Assembly (NCBI GenBank): GCA_017550445.1
Contig: JAFZOV010000058.1
Coordinates: forward strand, 1 to 33,965
Direction of reading: 5' to 3'
Length of the DNA: 33,965 bases
Source: Fibrobacter sp.
GTDB lineage: Bacteria > Fibrobacterota > Fibrobacteria > Fibrobacterales > Fibrobacteraceae
A model generated the notes under the pieces. That model saw only the letters and a list, made by a program, of their open reading frames with translations, was not told the DNA's origin and made no database searches. Of the stretch, positions 1-9,283 are shown piece by piece. The translations under genes were made by a program, and so were the position numbers. Each line of letters opens with the position of its first letter. The stretch's first letter is position 1.

Positions 1-363
1 ATAGACACTGACATACTTCACGTTGTCAGAGGAGCTCCATTCCACTTCAAATTCGGAGGTAATATTACCCACATTCTGTACGGTAACACTGGAGTTAGAC
101 CCCCAACGCTTTCCGGTACGGGCCAACATGTTGATAGTACCTTGCCATTCAACTTCGAAAGCACCACCATTTTCTTCGCTTACGTTAAGCTTCATAGTTG
201 CACTACCGGCACCATTCTGGCTCCAGAGTTCGTAATCATAGCCACCAGCGGTACCCATTTTCTGGGATGTACCATTAGAGCAGGTAACGGTCTGCCCCCA
301 AGAAATGGATGACGAAATGGCGGCCATAGCAAAGGCTGTTGTTAAAACTTTTTTGATACTCAT
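1..363 (-). CDS. GH11 endo-1,4-beta-xylanase, N-terminal part (cut by window edge)
   Basis: The 121 visible residues start at ATG 363 with a signal peptide (SIKKVLTTAFAMAA, cleavage probably near SWGQ), so the protein is exported. The mature part has GH11 beta-jelly-roll features: GGYDYELW at the start, a GGAFEVEW strand, NMLARTGKRW, and a VKYVSVY strand that ends at base 1. In GH11 the sequence after this strand (YGW..., then the catalytic nucleophile Glu) should follow, so both catalytic glutamates and any binding modules lie outside the window. GH11 enzymes cleave internal xylan bonds; in Fibrobacter they are secreted to degrade plant hemicellulose. A GAGAGG ribosome site lies about 7 nt before the ATG. 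It is a monocistronic start, separated from gyrA by a terminator. Family assignment is by motif memory only. Confidence 0.8.
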   Translation of the reverse strand, partial: MSIKKVLTTAFAMAAISSSISWGQTVTCSNGTSQKMGTAGGYDYELWSQNGAGSATMKLNVSEENGGAFEVEWQGTINMLARTGKRWGSNSSVTVQNVGNITSEFEVEWSSSDNVKYVSVY

Positions 364-399
364 ACTTTTCCTCTCAGGGGGTTATTTGTACTCCCTTCT

Positions 400-428
400 A
401 ATTTATACTATTCTATATAAGCAGTCAA
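400..428 (-). promoter_or_regulatory. Candidate sigma70 promoter of the xylanase gene
   Basis: On the minus strand TTGACT (423-428) is followed 17 nt later by TAAATT (400-405), or 15 nt later by the better hexamer TATAAA (402-407). The start codon is about 37 nt downstream with a GAGAGG site between. The AT-rich stretch and the good -35 support a promoter, but the best -10 has short spacing. Confidence 0.4.
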
Positions 429-447
429 GCACTACTAAATCAATTCC

Positions 448-465
448 GTTGTAGCGTTTTACAAC
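448..465. promoter_or_regulatory. Short inverted repeat upstream of the xylanase promoter
   Basis: GTTGTA and TACAAC are separated by 6 nt, about 20 bp upstream of the putative -35. It lacks a T-run on either side, so it is a poor terminator. It could be an operator, but the 6-bp arms could also be chance. Confidence 0.2.
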
Positions 466-514
466 AGAAAAAAAAGGGAAAAACGGCGTTTTTTGAGCAA
501 AAAAGGCGTTTTTA

Positions 515-545
515 CACAAAAAGAAATGCCCGCGAAAGCGGGCAT
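515..545 (-). terminator. Rho-independent terminator of gyrA, also a copy of a GC-rich palindromic repeat
   Basis: A perfect 8-bp stem (ATGCCCGC / GCGGGCAT, 526-533 and 538-545, loop of 4) is followed on the minus strand by TTCTTTTT. It lies about 30 nt after the gyrA stop. The flank GACAAC on the plus strand matches that of the element at 20811-20837, so the terminator seems to be built from a dispersed repeat. Confidence 0.75.
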
Positions 546-576
546 GACAACGTAGGAGAGTTGTCGGGAGGTCGAC

Positions 577-3282
577 TTATTCTTCGTCGCTAGCCGGCAC
601 ACCGATCTGCTGTTCCGGCTTGTCTTCGATCTTTTCGACAGAATCGTCATCGACTTCGACGCCTTCGACCTTGTCGAAGGTTTCCTTCGCTTCGGCGCTA
701 TCCTGTTCGATATCCTCGACGCTCGGGAGGGCGGTAGCATCTTGCACCACGTCGCCTTCGCGCAGGCTGATGGCCTTCACGCCCTGGGCGTTACGGCCCG
801 TGAGGCGGATATCGGCGGCCTTGATACGGATTACCTGGCCTTCGCGGCTGGTAATGATCAAGTCGTAGTCGTCAGCGACGCTTTCCACGAACACTGCCGG
901 GCCCACCTTGTCGGTCACATTCAGGTTACGCACGCCCTTGCTTCCGCGACGGGTAATGCGGTAAGTCGAAGGTTCGCTGCGCTTGCCATAACCGTTTTCG
1001 GTGATGGTCACGATCTTGTTGCCGGCCTTGAGCCACAGGAGGGAAATCACTTCGTCGCCTTCGGCCAGGGTAATGCCCTTCACGCCGTGAGTGCCGCGGC
1101 CCATGTTGCGGAAGCAACCGATCGGGAAGGTGACTGCCTGACCGTTCTTGGTCGCAAGCATCAAGAGGTCCTTAGCAATCGGGCGGGCTTCCAGGTCTTC
1201 GGCATCTTCGCTTTCTTCGGCGATGGCGGCTTCGGCAGCCTGCGACTCCGCTTCTGCAGATTCTTCGCCTTCGGTATCGGCGGTCTGGCTTGCGTTGAAT
1301 TCTTCGGCGCTCATGCCCACGAGCTGCACCTTCACCAGTTCATCGTCTTCGTCGAGGCTGATGGCGTTGACGCCCGCCTTACGCGGACGGCTGAACAGCG
1401 TGAGGTCCATATTGTTGATGACACCCTTCTTGGTTGCAAACACGAGGCAGAAGTAGCCACCGAACTTGCGCACCGGCACAATCGCCTGCACCTTTTCGCC
1501 TTCGGTGAGTCCGATAAAGTTGATAATCGGGCGACCCTTACCGTTGCGGGTACCTTCAGGCAAGCGATAAACCTTCGTCCAGTAAGCGCGACCCTTGTTC
1601 GTGAACACGAGCAAGTAGCTATGCGTGCTTGCGGTAAAGATCTGTTCGACGTTGTCCTCTTCCTTGAGAGTTGCGCCGATAATGCCCTTGCCGCCACGAT
1701 TCTGAGCCTTGAAGGTATCAATCGGCAAGCGCTTAATGTAGCCTTCGCGGCTGAGCGTAATCACCTGTTCTTCTTCGGCAATCAGGTCTTCGTAATCGTA
1801 GTCATCGACCGCGTCTTCGATAGAGGTACGGCGTTCATCGCCACACTTATCCACGATGGCATCGAGACGGTCGAGCATAATCTTCACGCGGCGTTCGCGC
1901 TTTTCCAAAATATCCTTCAAGTCGGCAACGGTAGCAACGAGTTCGTTGTATTCGTTTTCCAACTTTTCCAAGTTCAAGCCCGTCAGCTGAGCAAGACGCA
2001 TATCCACGATAGCCTGCGACTGGATGTCGTCGAGGTTAAAGCGGTTCTGCAAGGCAGTCTTTGCAGCTTCGGTCGTGGGGCTCGACTTGATAATTTGCAC
2101 CACTTCATCGATGTTCTGCGTTGCAATGCGCAGGCCTTCGATAATGTGGAGTCGTGCTTCGGCCTTGTTCAAGTCAAACTGCGTGGAGCGAGTAATCACT
2201 TCCAAGCGGTGGTCCACGTAAACCTGAATCAAGTCCTTCAGAGTCAGGAGCTTCGGCAGGTTGTTGACAAGAGCGAGGTTATAAATGCTGAACGTGGTCT
2301 GGAGCTGCGTATTTTTGAACAAATTATTCAAAACGACTTCAGCCACCACATCCTTGCGCATTTCAATCACGATGCGCATGCCTTCGCGGCTAGATTCATC
2401 GCGGATGTCGGTAATGCCGTCGACGCGCTTGTCCTTCACAAGTTCTGCAATCTTCTTACAGAGTTCGGCCTTGTTGACCATGTAAGGAATTTCGCTCACG
2501 ACAATACGCGGCTTGCCACGGCCATCCACATCAATTTCGGTACGGGCGCGTACACGTACGCGGCCATGACCCGTGAGGTATGCATCGCGGATGCCTGCGC
2601 GACCACAAATGATGCCGCCGGTCGGGAAGTCCGGGCCAGACACATACTGTAACAAGTCTTCACCGGAGATATCCGGATTTTCAGCAACGGCGTGAATGGC
2701 GTTTGCAATTTCGCGGAGGTTGTGCGGAGCCATGGAAGTCGCCATACCCACGGCGATACCCGTCGTACCGTTCACCAGCATATTCGGGAGAGCGGAAGGC
2801 AGCACCTTCGGTTCTTCCAAAGATTCGTCGAAGTTCGGGCCCATGTCCACGGTATCTTTTTCCAAGTCTTCCAACATGAGTGCACCCATGTTGTTCATCT
2901 TGGCTTCGGTGTAACGCATTGCAGCAGCGCCGTCGCCATCGATAGAACCGAAGTTACCCTGACCGAACACCAGCGGGTAGCGCAGCGAGAAATCCTGCGC
3001 CATACGCACCAAAGTTTCGTACACGGCAGAGTCGCCATGCGGGTGGTACTTACCGATCACGTCACCCACGATACGGGCGCTCTTCACCGTCGGCTTGTTG
3101 GGCACCACGCCCAGCTTGTGCATACTGTACATCACACGGCGGTGTACCGGCTTAAAACCGTCACGCGCATCAGGGAGCGCACGCGCTACAATCACGCTCA
3201 TGGAATAGCGGAGGTAGCAATCCTGCATGTCCTTTTCAATCAAGGACCTGATTTGCGAACCTGGTACCAATTCTTCTGACAT
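577..3282 (-). CDS. gyrA: DNA gyrase subunit A
   Basis: This is the A subunit of the type IIA topoisomerase that introduces negative supercoils with GyrB. The N-terminal breakage-reunion domain is fully conserved: [16 protein letters not shown] (34-49), the quinolone-resistance region [11 protein letters not shown] with Ser85 and Glu89 in the susceptible-type state, and catalytic Tyr124 in AAMRYTE. The GyrA box in the C-terminal pinwheel is QNRGGKG at 527-533 (canonical QRRGGKG), which supports gyrase rather than ParC. At 901 residues it is slightly longer than typical. The extra length is an acidic Ala/Glu/Ser-rich insert (about residues 658-699) between pinwheel blades and an acidic C-terminal tail. 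ATG 3282 overlaps the surE stop by one base (TAATG), so the two genes are probably translationally coupled. Identity is certain. Confidence 0.98.
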   Translation of the reverse strand: MSEELVPGSQIRSLIEKDMQDCYLRYSMSVIVARALPDARDGFKPVHRRVMYSMHKLGVVPNKPTVKSARIVGDVIGKYHPHGDSAVYETLVRMAQDFSLRYPLVFGQGNFGSIDGDGAAAMRYTEAKMNNMGALMLEDLEKDTVDMGPNFDESLEEPKVLPSALPNMLVNGTTGIAVGMATSMAPHNLREIANAIHAVAENPDISGEDLLQYVSGPDFPTGGIICGRAGIRDAYLTGHGRVRVRARTEIDVDGRGKPRIVVSEIPYMVNKAELCKKIAELVKDKRVDGITDIRDESSREGMRIVIEMRKDVVAEVVLNNLFKNTQLQTTFSIYNLALVNNLPKLLTLKDLIQVYVDHRLEVITRSTQFDLNKAEARLHIIEGLRIATQNIDEVVQIIKSSPTTEAAKTALQNRFNLDDIQSQAIVDMRLAQLTGLNLEKLENEYNELVATVADLKDILEKRERRVKIMLDRLDAIVDKCGDERRTSIEDAVDDYDYEDLIAEEEQVITLSREGYIKRLPIDTFKAQNRGGKGIIGATLKEEDNVEQIFTASTHSYLLVFTNKGRAYWTKVYRLPEGTRNGKGRPIINFIGLTEGEKVQAIVPVRKFGGYFCLVFATKKGVINNMDLTLFSRPRKAGVNAISLDEDDELVKVQLVGMSAEEFNASQTADTEGEESAEAESQAAEAAIAEESEDAEDLEARPIAKDLLMLATKNGQAVTFPIGCFRNMGRGTHGVKGITLAEGDEVISLLWLKAGNKIVTITENGYGKRSEPSTYRITRRGSKGVRNLNVTDKVGPAVFVESVADDYDLIITSREGQVIRIKAADIRLTGRNAQGVKAISLREGDVVQDATALPSVEDIEQDSAEAKETFDKVEGVEVDDDSVEKIEDKPEQQIGVPASDEE

Positions 3283-4073
3283 TAGTTTTCCTCTATCATT
3301 TCATTTATTACTTCTAAACTTTCTTCGTCGGTTTGGTCGATACAGTGGGGCGTAATTGTTGCATAGCCCTGATTCAACAGATAGTCGTCACTATCCTTGG
3401 GCTGTTCGTCCCACAACTTGTCACCGTCCAACTGCCACATATTCCCTTCGTGGGTGTAGTGGTCCGTAAACATTCCAAGGGCCATCTTGGTCGCCTTAAA
3501 GCCTTTGAAGGTCTCGGCAGTAGCCTTTGGAAAATTCACGTTCCAGAAGACGCCTACGGGAATTCGTTCGAACAGTCGTTCCTTCACGATCTTCACCGCA
3601 AATTCCTTTGCAGTTTCGAGCATATTTGGGGTCGTTCCCCTGAGCGAAAGCGCAATGCCCGGCACGCCCCAAAGGGCAGCCTCACGAGCTCCAGCGACCG
3701 TCCCCGAATAAAGCGACGACACGCCCGAATTTTCGCCCAAATTTACGCCCGAAAAACACACGTCAAAAGCACCCGGACCGGCCCCCTCGGTAGTAAGCCC
3801 ATGCATGGCAAAATGACCAAGCGCAAACTTTACGCAATCGGCTGGCGTCCCGGACATGGAATAAGCCTCCACAGCGGCATCCACATCAACTTTTTTGACA
3901 GATAAGGCCTTACGTACCGTAAAGGCGTGCGAGACCCCGCTCTGCTCCTCGTCGGGAGCAAAAACATACACATCTGCAATGGGTGCAAGGGCACACGCCA
4001 AAGCCAGCATATAGCCGCTTTTTATCCCATCATCGTTTGCGATGAGAACGCGTGTTTTTTGGTCTTCTAACAT
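3282..4073 (-). CDS. surE: 5'-nucleotidase SurE
   Basis: SurE is a cytoplasmic metal-dependent phosphatase acting on nucleoside 5'-monophosphates and related phosphoesters. The 263-residue protein has the family features: Asp14-Asp15 in NDDG, Ser45 in EEQSGVS and Asn111 in SGVNLGENSG (metal ligands by family analogy), plus SGTPADCV and YSGTVAGAREA. The length is normal. It is first in the surE-gyrA pair. Its upstream region holds heptameric repeats rather than a promoter that I can pick with confidence. The start at ATG 4073 lies only about 7 codons before the first beta-strand, as expected. Confidence 0.95.
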   Translation of the reverse strand: MLEDQKTRVLIANDDGIKSGYMLALACALAPIADVYVFAPDEEQSGVSHAFTVRKALSVKKVDVDAAVEAYSMSGTPADCVKFALGHFAMHGLTTEGAGPGAFDVCFSGVNLGENSGVSSLYSGTVAGAREAALWGVPGIALSLRGTTPNMLETAKEFAVKIVKERLFERIPVGVFWNVNFPKATAETFKGFKATKMALGMFTDHYTHEGNMWQLDGDKLWDEQPKDSDDYLLNQGYATITPHCIDQTDEESLEVINEMIEEN

Positions 4074-4104
4074 GTAAGATAAAAGATAGAAAATTTACTT
4101 AAAA

Positions 4105-4139
4105 AGTAGTTAGTTCTAAGTTACTAGTTACTAGATATT
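4105..4139. repeat. Heptameric repeat tract, left arm
   Basis: Five consecutive 7-bp units start at 4105. Two are exact AGTTACT copies (4119, 4126), flanked by variants beginning AGT or AGA. The tract is the imperfect inverse of 4174-4201, and both sit between the divergent surE and SpoU genes. Confidence 0.7.
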
Positions 4140-4173
4140 CTTCAACAAAAAGCTTCTTGAAATCAATTTTATC

Positions 4174-4201
4174 TCGTAACTCAGAACTAGTAACTAGTAA
4201 C
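4174..4201. repeat. Heptameric repeat tract, right arm
   Basis: Four 7-bp units in register: TCGTAAC, TCAGAAC, then TAGTAAC twice. The reverse complement of the left tract (4105-4139) shows the same units (TAGTAAC twice, then TTAGAAC), so the pair forms an imperfect inverted repeat across about 35 bp of AT-rich DNA. Confidence 0.7.
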
Positions 4202-4244
4202 TCTCCTTTTCCTATTTGCAGTCATTCTTATCTATCTTTGACGC

Positions 4245-4997
4245 ATGTTTTCAGAGAAAAAATTTCTAGCCACAAAAGACACATCCAAGGCCAAGCGAAT
4301 GGCCGAATTACTGCGCGTCATCATTCTGCAATTGGGCGACGATATCCCCCGCGCCAAGCGCGAATTTGAGACCTACGCCGAATGGATGAAACTCCCTGAA
4401 AGCGAGCGCCTGACCGGCAAAAATCAGGCGCAAATGATCGACCTCTACAAGACCTTCCGCACAAGAGCCGGGCTCGGTTTTGAACGTGATGTTTACCTAG
4501 AACAAGAGCCGGGCGACCGCGAAGTTGCAAACGAAAAACCGATTCAATTCGCCGTGCTGGTACACAACCTGCGCAGCGCCTTCAACGTCGGTTCCATTAT
4601 CCGCAGCACGGACTGCTTCGGGCTCGAAGGAGTCCACTTGAGCGGCTACAGCTGCGGCCCCGACCATGTGACCGTGAAAAGTGCGGCCCGCGGCTGCCAG
4701 GAATGGATTCCCATCAAACGTTGGGAATCACCATTCGATTGCGTCAAGTGGCACAAGGAAAATGGCTACGAAATTATCGCCCTCGAAACCGGCGAAGACA
4801 TTCCGAGCATAAACAACGTAACGTGGCCCGAAAAAGGCCTCATTATCCTCGGGAATGAGGAATTAGGAATCGCCCCCGAACTCATGGCGGAGGCGACTAT
4901 GAAAGTAACGATTCCGATGGCCGGCCGCAAAGCGAGCATGAACGTCGCCGGCGCATTCGCCATCATGGCATTCTGTCTGAGAAGCGCTTTGCGCTAA
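4245..4997 (+). CDS. SpoU/TrmH-family RNA 2'-O-ribose methyltransferase
   Basis: SPOUT-fold enzyme that methylates a ribose 2'-OH in tRNA or rRNA using S-adenosylmethionine. The three SpoU motifs are present in order: motif 1 around residues 103-125 (N-RSAFNVGSIIRSTDCFG), motif 2 IILGNEELGI near 204-213, and motif 3 IPMAGRKASMNVAGAFAI near 224-241, forming the knotted cofactor pocket. A roughly 95-residue N-terminal extension is helical and charged (KRMAELLRV...KREFETYAEWM) and may bind RNA; it is not the common L30e-like substrate domain. I cannot say whether the target is tRNA Gm18, a 23S site or another. No good Shine-Dalgarno site precedes ATG 4245. Its TAA directly abuts the stop of the convergent gene at 4998, with no intergenic base. 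Confidence 0.88.
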   Translation: MFSEKKFLATKDTSKAKRMAELLRVIILQLGDDIPRAKREFETYAEWMKLPESERLTGKNQAQMIDLYKTFRTRAGLGFERDVYLEQEPGDREVANEKPIQFAVLVHNLRSAFNVGSIIRSTDCFGLEGVHLSGYSCGPDHVTVKSAARGCQEWIPIKRWESPFDCVKWHKENGYEIIALETGEDIPSINNVTWPEKGLIILGNEELGIAPELMAEATMKVTIPMAGRKASMNVAGAFAIMAFCLRSALR

Positions 4998-6203
4998 TTA
5001 TTTCGCCAAGCTTTTTACCGCGTCGGTCAGACGGTCGATGGCCTTGATGAGTTCGTCCATTTTGGCTTCGCTGATGCCAGACTGAATCGCATTTGCAGCA
5101 CCGTTGACAGCTTCCTTCACCTGGGAAGCAACCTTTTCAGCTGCAGATTCCTTTACCGGAACCTTACCCAGCCAAATATCCGGCCAGCGATCATTGCCGC
5201 TATGGTAGGTAATGCGGGTCGCAGATTCTACCGGTTCGCCAATTTTCCAAATGTAAAGTTCGTAGTCAAACAGATCATGGTCGTGGCCCTTGTCCGTTGC
5301 ACCCCACACAAGCCACTTGCCATCAGGCGAAAGACGCGGGAAATATTCGTGACTGCGACGGCCCGGCAAGTCCATCAGCTTCACATTTTTCGGAATGCCG
5401 AAGAAGCCTACCTTTTCAATCTGCTTGCCATCCTTGGCGCTAAACCAAAGGATTTCACTCGGAGCAGCGGTTCCCCCATTACCGGTCGGGTTCACGCGGT
5501 AAAGCTTAGATCCGTCAAAGTTCCAATCAATCTGGCAACCGTCGCCAGACTTAGTCCAAACATTCTTCGTCAAATCCCACACGCCCGTTTCACGCATCGA
5601 GCCTCGCAGCGTAATGGCCACGTGCTTGCCGTCGGGACTCATGTTCGGTTCTTGCAGAATCACGCCACTCTTGTTGAAAGCCTTTTCGCCATCAAGAATC
5701 ATCTTTTCGGCCTTAGAAGCAAGGTCCATCGTAAAGACCTTGCCCGCGCGGCTAAACACAATCGACTTGCCGTCAGGACGCCAAGTGCCCCATGTGGCAT
5801 TATCGACAACCTTGCGGGCGTTCTCACCCGTAATATCGACCATCCACAAGTCCCACTTTTCAGGGTAGTTCGCATCGTTTTCAGGAACCCAGCCGCCCTT
5901 GCTGCGATTAAAAAGCACCGTAGAGCCATCCGGGGAAATACGCGGGAACCAGTCCACATTGTCGCCACTCGTGAGCGCACGGGCGTTCGTACCGTCGGCA
6001 TTCATAATCCAGATATCGTGATGAGAATTTGCACGACTCGTCGCCCAGACAATCGCACCTTCGAGCTTACCCTTTAAGGCAGAAAGAGCCTTCTGCTCGT
6101 CGGCGGACGGATCCACAGCGGCCCCCGTCGGGGCACCTTGCTGGGCAAAAACAGTCGAAAAAGCCAATAAGGCGGGAATCGCAAGTTTCATCACGTTCAT
6201 CAT
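4998..6203 (-). CDS. Exported TolB-like (PD40/WD40-like) beta-propeller protein
   Basis: A signal peptide (MKLAIPALLAFSTVFAQQ) is followed by PD40 repeats of the TolB type: DIWIMNADGTNARALTSG, WFPRISPDGSTVLF, DLWMVDITGENARKV, TWRPDGKSIVFSR, EPNMSPDGKHVAI and EYFPRLSPDGKWLVWGA. Such propellers usually mediate periplasmic protein contacts or ligand binding. After the propeller an Ala/Lys-rich, probably helical tail (about the last 55 residues) ends in DRLTDAVKSLAK. It has no lipobox and no Pal or Tol neighbours, so it should not be named tolB. I chose ATG 6203 (ATG 6200 is equally possible) because GCGAGG lies just upstream and the signal peptide then starts near the N-terminus; a longer reading frame to 6281 would bury it. 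The propeller type is certain, the function unknown. Confidence 0.8.
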   Translation of the reverse strand: MMNVMKLAIPALLAFSTVFAQQGAPTGAAVDPSADEQKALSALKGKLEGAIVWATSRANSHHDIWIMNADGTNARALTSGDNVDWFPRISPDGSTVLFNRSKGGWVPENDANYPEKWDLWMVDITGENARKVVDNATWGTWRPDGKSIVFSRAGKVFTMDLASKAEKMILDGEKAFNKSGVILQEPNMSPDGKHVAITLRGSMRETGVWDLTKNVWTKSGDGCQIDWNFDGSKLYRVNPTGNGGTAAPSEILWFSAKDGKQIEKVGFFGIPKNVKLMDLPGRRSHEYFPRLSPDGKWLVWGATDKGHDHDLFDYELYIWKIGEPVESATRITYHSGNDRWPDIWLGKVPVKESAAEKVASQVKEAVNGAANAIQSGISEAKMDELIKAIDRLTDAVKSLAK

Positions 6204-6371
6204 ACCTCGCAATCTAGTAAATTCAGTCCCAAAATCATCAAAAAACGGCACTCTAAGCCCCAAAAACTTGACTGTGCTCACAAATTACACACATGTAAAC
6301 AAAAAAGAAGTTCTTTTTTTGCCGTTTTTGAAACAGAAAACCTATTTTCAATAAAAAAGGGGATGTTTACG

Positions 6372-7724
6372 ATGAAACATTTGTCAAAACTCGCACTCTT
6401 GTCTGCAATGGCTCTGAGCACATCCTTTGCCCTAGCCCAAGACATCACTCCCACCCGCGTGGGTCCTGTTAGCCAATACGGTCAGCTGATGACAGGCAAG
6501 AATTCACAGGGACAGGGCCGCATTTACGGCAGCTGCGAAGGCGTTAAGGACGGAGCCGAAGTTCAGGTTCGCGGAATGAGCCTTTATTGGAGCTTAATGC
6601 CGCAGGCCGTCGAATTCTGGAGCGAAGAAGGCATTTCGACCATGGTGAACGACATGAACATTCAGATTGTGCGTGCAGCCATGGCCACCGGCACCGAAGA
6701 CTGGTCCGGCGAATACAACGGAATCCAGCTCAAGGGTTATGCAGTCGACCCGACAAACCAAAAACAATTCATGAAGACAGTCGTCGAAGCGGCCATCAAG
6801 AACGACATTTATGTAATCATTGACTGGCATTCTCACACCGCGAATGAACAGACTGAAGCTTCCAAGAATTTCTTCAAAGAAATGGCGCAAACCTATGGCA
6901 AGTACGACCATGTGATTTTCGAACCGTTCAATGAACCGACAGACATTGAATGGGGAGTCATCAAGAATTACGCAGACCAGGTGGTTTCCGTGATTCGTGA
7001 ATACTCCGACAACCTGATTCTTGTAGGCACCCCCAAGTGGGACCAGAACCCGCAAGCAGCCATCGGAAATGAAGTGAATGACCCCAAGAAAAATACAGCC
7101 TACACCTTGCACTACTACGCCAATAGCCACTGCTGGAGTGGCAACTATAGCTGGGGTGGAACCTGCGAAGGCACCAATGGCGAGCAGGCAATCAATGCAG
7201 GCCTTTCCGTATTCGTTTCGGAATGGGGTACGGCAGACGCAAGCGGTGGCGGAACCCCGGACCAGGGCAGAAACCAGAGTTGGCAGGAATACATCAACAA
7301 GCATCAGCTTTCGTGGGCAAACTGGTCTGCATCCAAGATTAGCGAAGGTACTGCCGCATTTGAAGGTTCTTCGACCAAGACTTCGCTTCAGTACACCACT
7401 TCTGGCAACCTCGTGAAAGGCTACCTTGCCACCAACCCCACCAGCTACACCAAGTGCGCGGCCAACGGCGGAAACAATGGCGGAAACGACACCCCGATCT
7501 TTGTAAAGACAGATCTGAATTACAACGTTTCGTTCTCGGGAAACGCATTGCACATTGCTGGCGCACCCATGACAGTCGAAATTTACAGTTTGAAGGGTGA
7601 CAAGCTCATGGCAATTGATAACGTAAGCGGAACGCTTTCGCTCGCCAAGCTCCCGGTCGGAAAGTACTTTGCACGAATCCACGGAAAGTCGACCAACATG
7701 GTTCGCGCATTCCAAATCAAGTAA
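6372..7724 (+). CDS. Secreted GH5 endoglucanase (cellulase) with C-terminal sorting-like domain
   Basis: A signal peptide (MKHLSKLALLSAMALSTS...ALAQ) precedes a GH5 catalytic barrel at about residues 30-335. The acid/base Glu188 is in FEPFNEP and the nucleophile Glu284 in VFVSEWG; VIIDWHSH and LHYYANSH are other GH5 signatures. It resembles subfamily 2 cellulases, which hydrolyse internal beta-1,4-glucosidic bonds. A Gly/Asn linker (NGGNNGGND) leads to about 75 residues of beta-structure ending VGKYFARI...MVRAFQIK, which looks like a type IX secretion (Por) C-terminal signal: outer-membrane export and surface attachment are therefore likely. I chose ATG 6372 because the AGGGG site is about 9 nt upstream; ATG 6363 directly abuts that site. 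The gene stands alone with a strong terminator at 7747. Confidence 0.9.
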   Translation: MKHLSKLALLSAMALSTSFALAQDITPTRVGPVSQYGQLMTGKNSQGQGRIYGSCEGVKDGAEVQVRGMSLYWSLMPQAVEFWSEEGISTMVNDMNIQIVRAAMATGTEDWSGEYNGIQLKGYAVDPTNQKQFMKTVVEAAIKNDIYVIIDWHSHTANEQTEASKNFFKEMAQTYGKYDHVIFEPFNEPTDIEWGVIKNYADQVVSVIREYSDNLILVGTPKWDQNPQAAIGNEVNDPKKNTAYTLHYYANSHCWSGNYSWGGTCEGTNGEQAINAGLSVFVSEWGTADASGGGTPDQGRNQSWQEYINKHQLSWANWSASKISEGTAAFEGSSTKTSLQYTTSGNLVKGYLATNPTSYTKCAANGGNNGGNDTPIFVKTDLNYNVSFSGNALHIAGAPMTVEIYSLKGDKLMAIDNVSGTLSLAKLPVGKYFARIHGKSTNMVRAFQIK

Positions 7725-7746
7725 TTAAACCCAAAGAGAGAGAGAT

Positions 7747-7790
7747 GAGGTGCGGCCAAGATAAGGTCGCACCTCTATTTATTTTATATC
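7747..7790 (+). terminator. Rho-independent terminator of the GH5 gene
   Basis: An 11-bp stem (GAGGTGCGGCC with GGTCGCACCTC, one G-U pair; 7747-7757 and 7765-7775) with a 7-nt loop is followed by TATTTATTTTATAT. It lies 22 nt after the stop. The reverse strand carries a weaker pyrimidine tract, so it may also stop the convergent operon ending at 7799. Confidence 0.85.
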
Positions 7791-7798
7791 CGTACGTT

Positions 7799-9282
<1,484 letters not shown>

Positions 9283-9283
<1 letters not shown>

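Noticed and set aside
742..2652. 636-residue open frame antisense to gyrA
   Set aside because: It mirrors the codon pattern of gyrA; its His/Phe/Val-rich product has no recognisable domain, and gyrA is certain.
4998..6203. TolB of the Tol-Pal system
   Set aside because: PD40 repeats alone do not define TolB; there is no N-terminal TolB domain and no tol or pal neighbour.
6594..7715. 373-residue minus-strand frame in the GH5 gene
   Set aside because: Shadow of the GH5 reading frame, without domain features.
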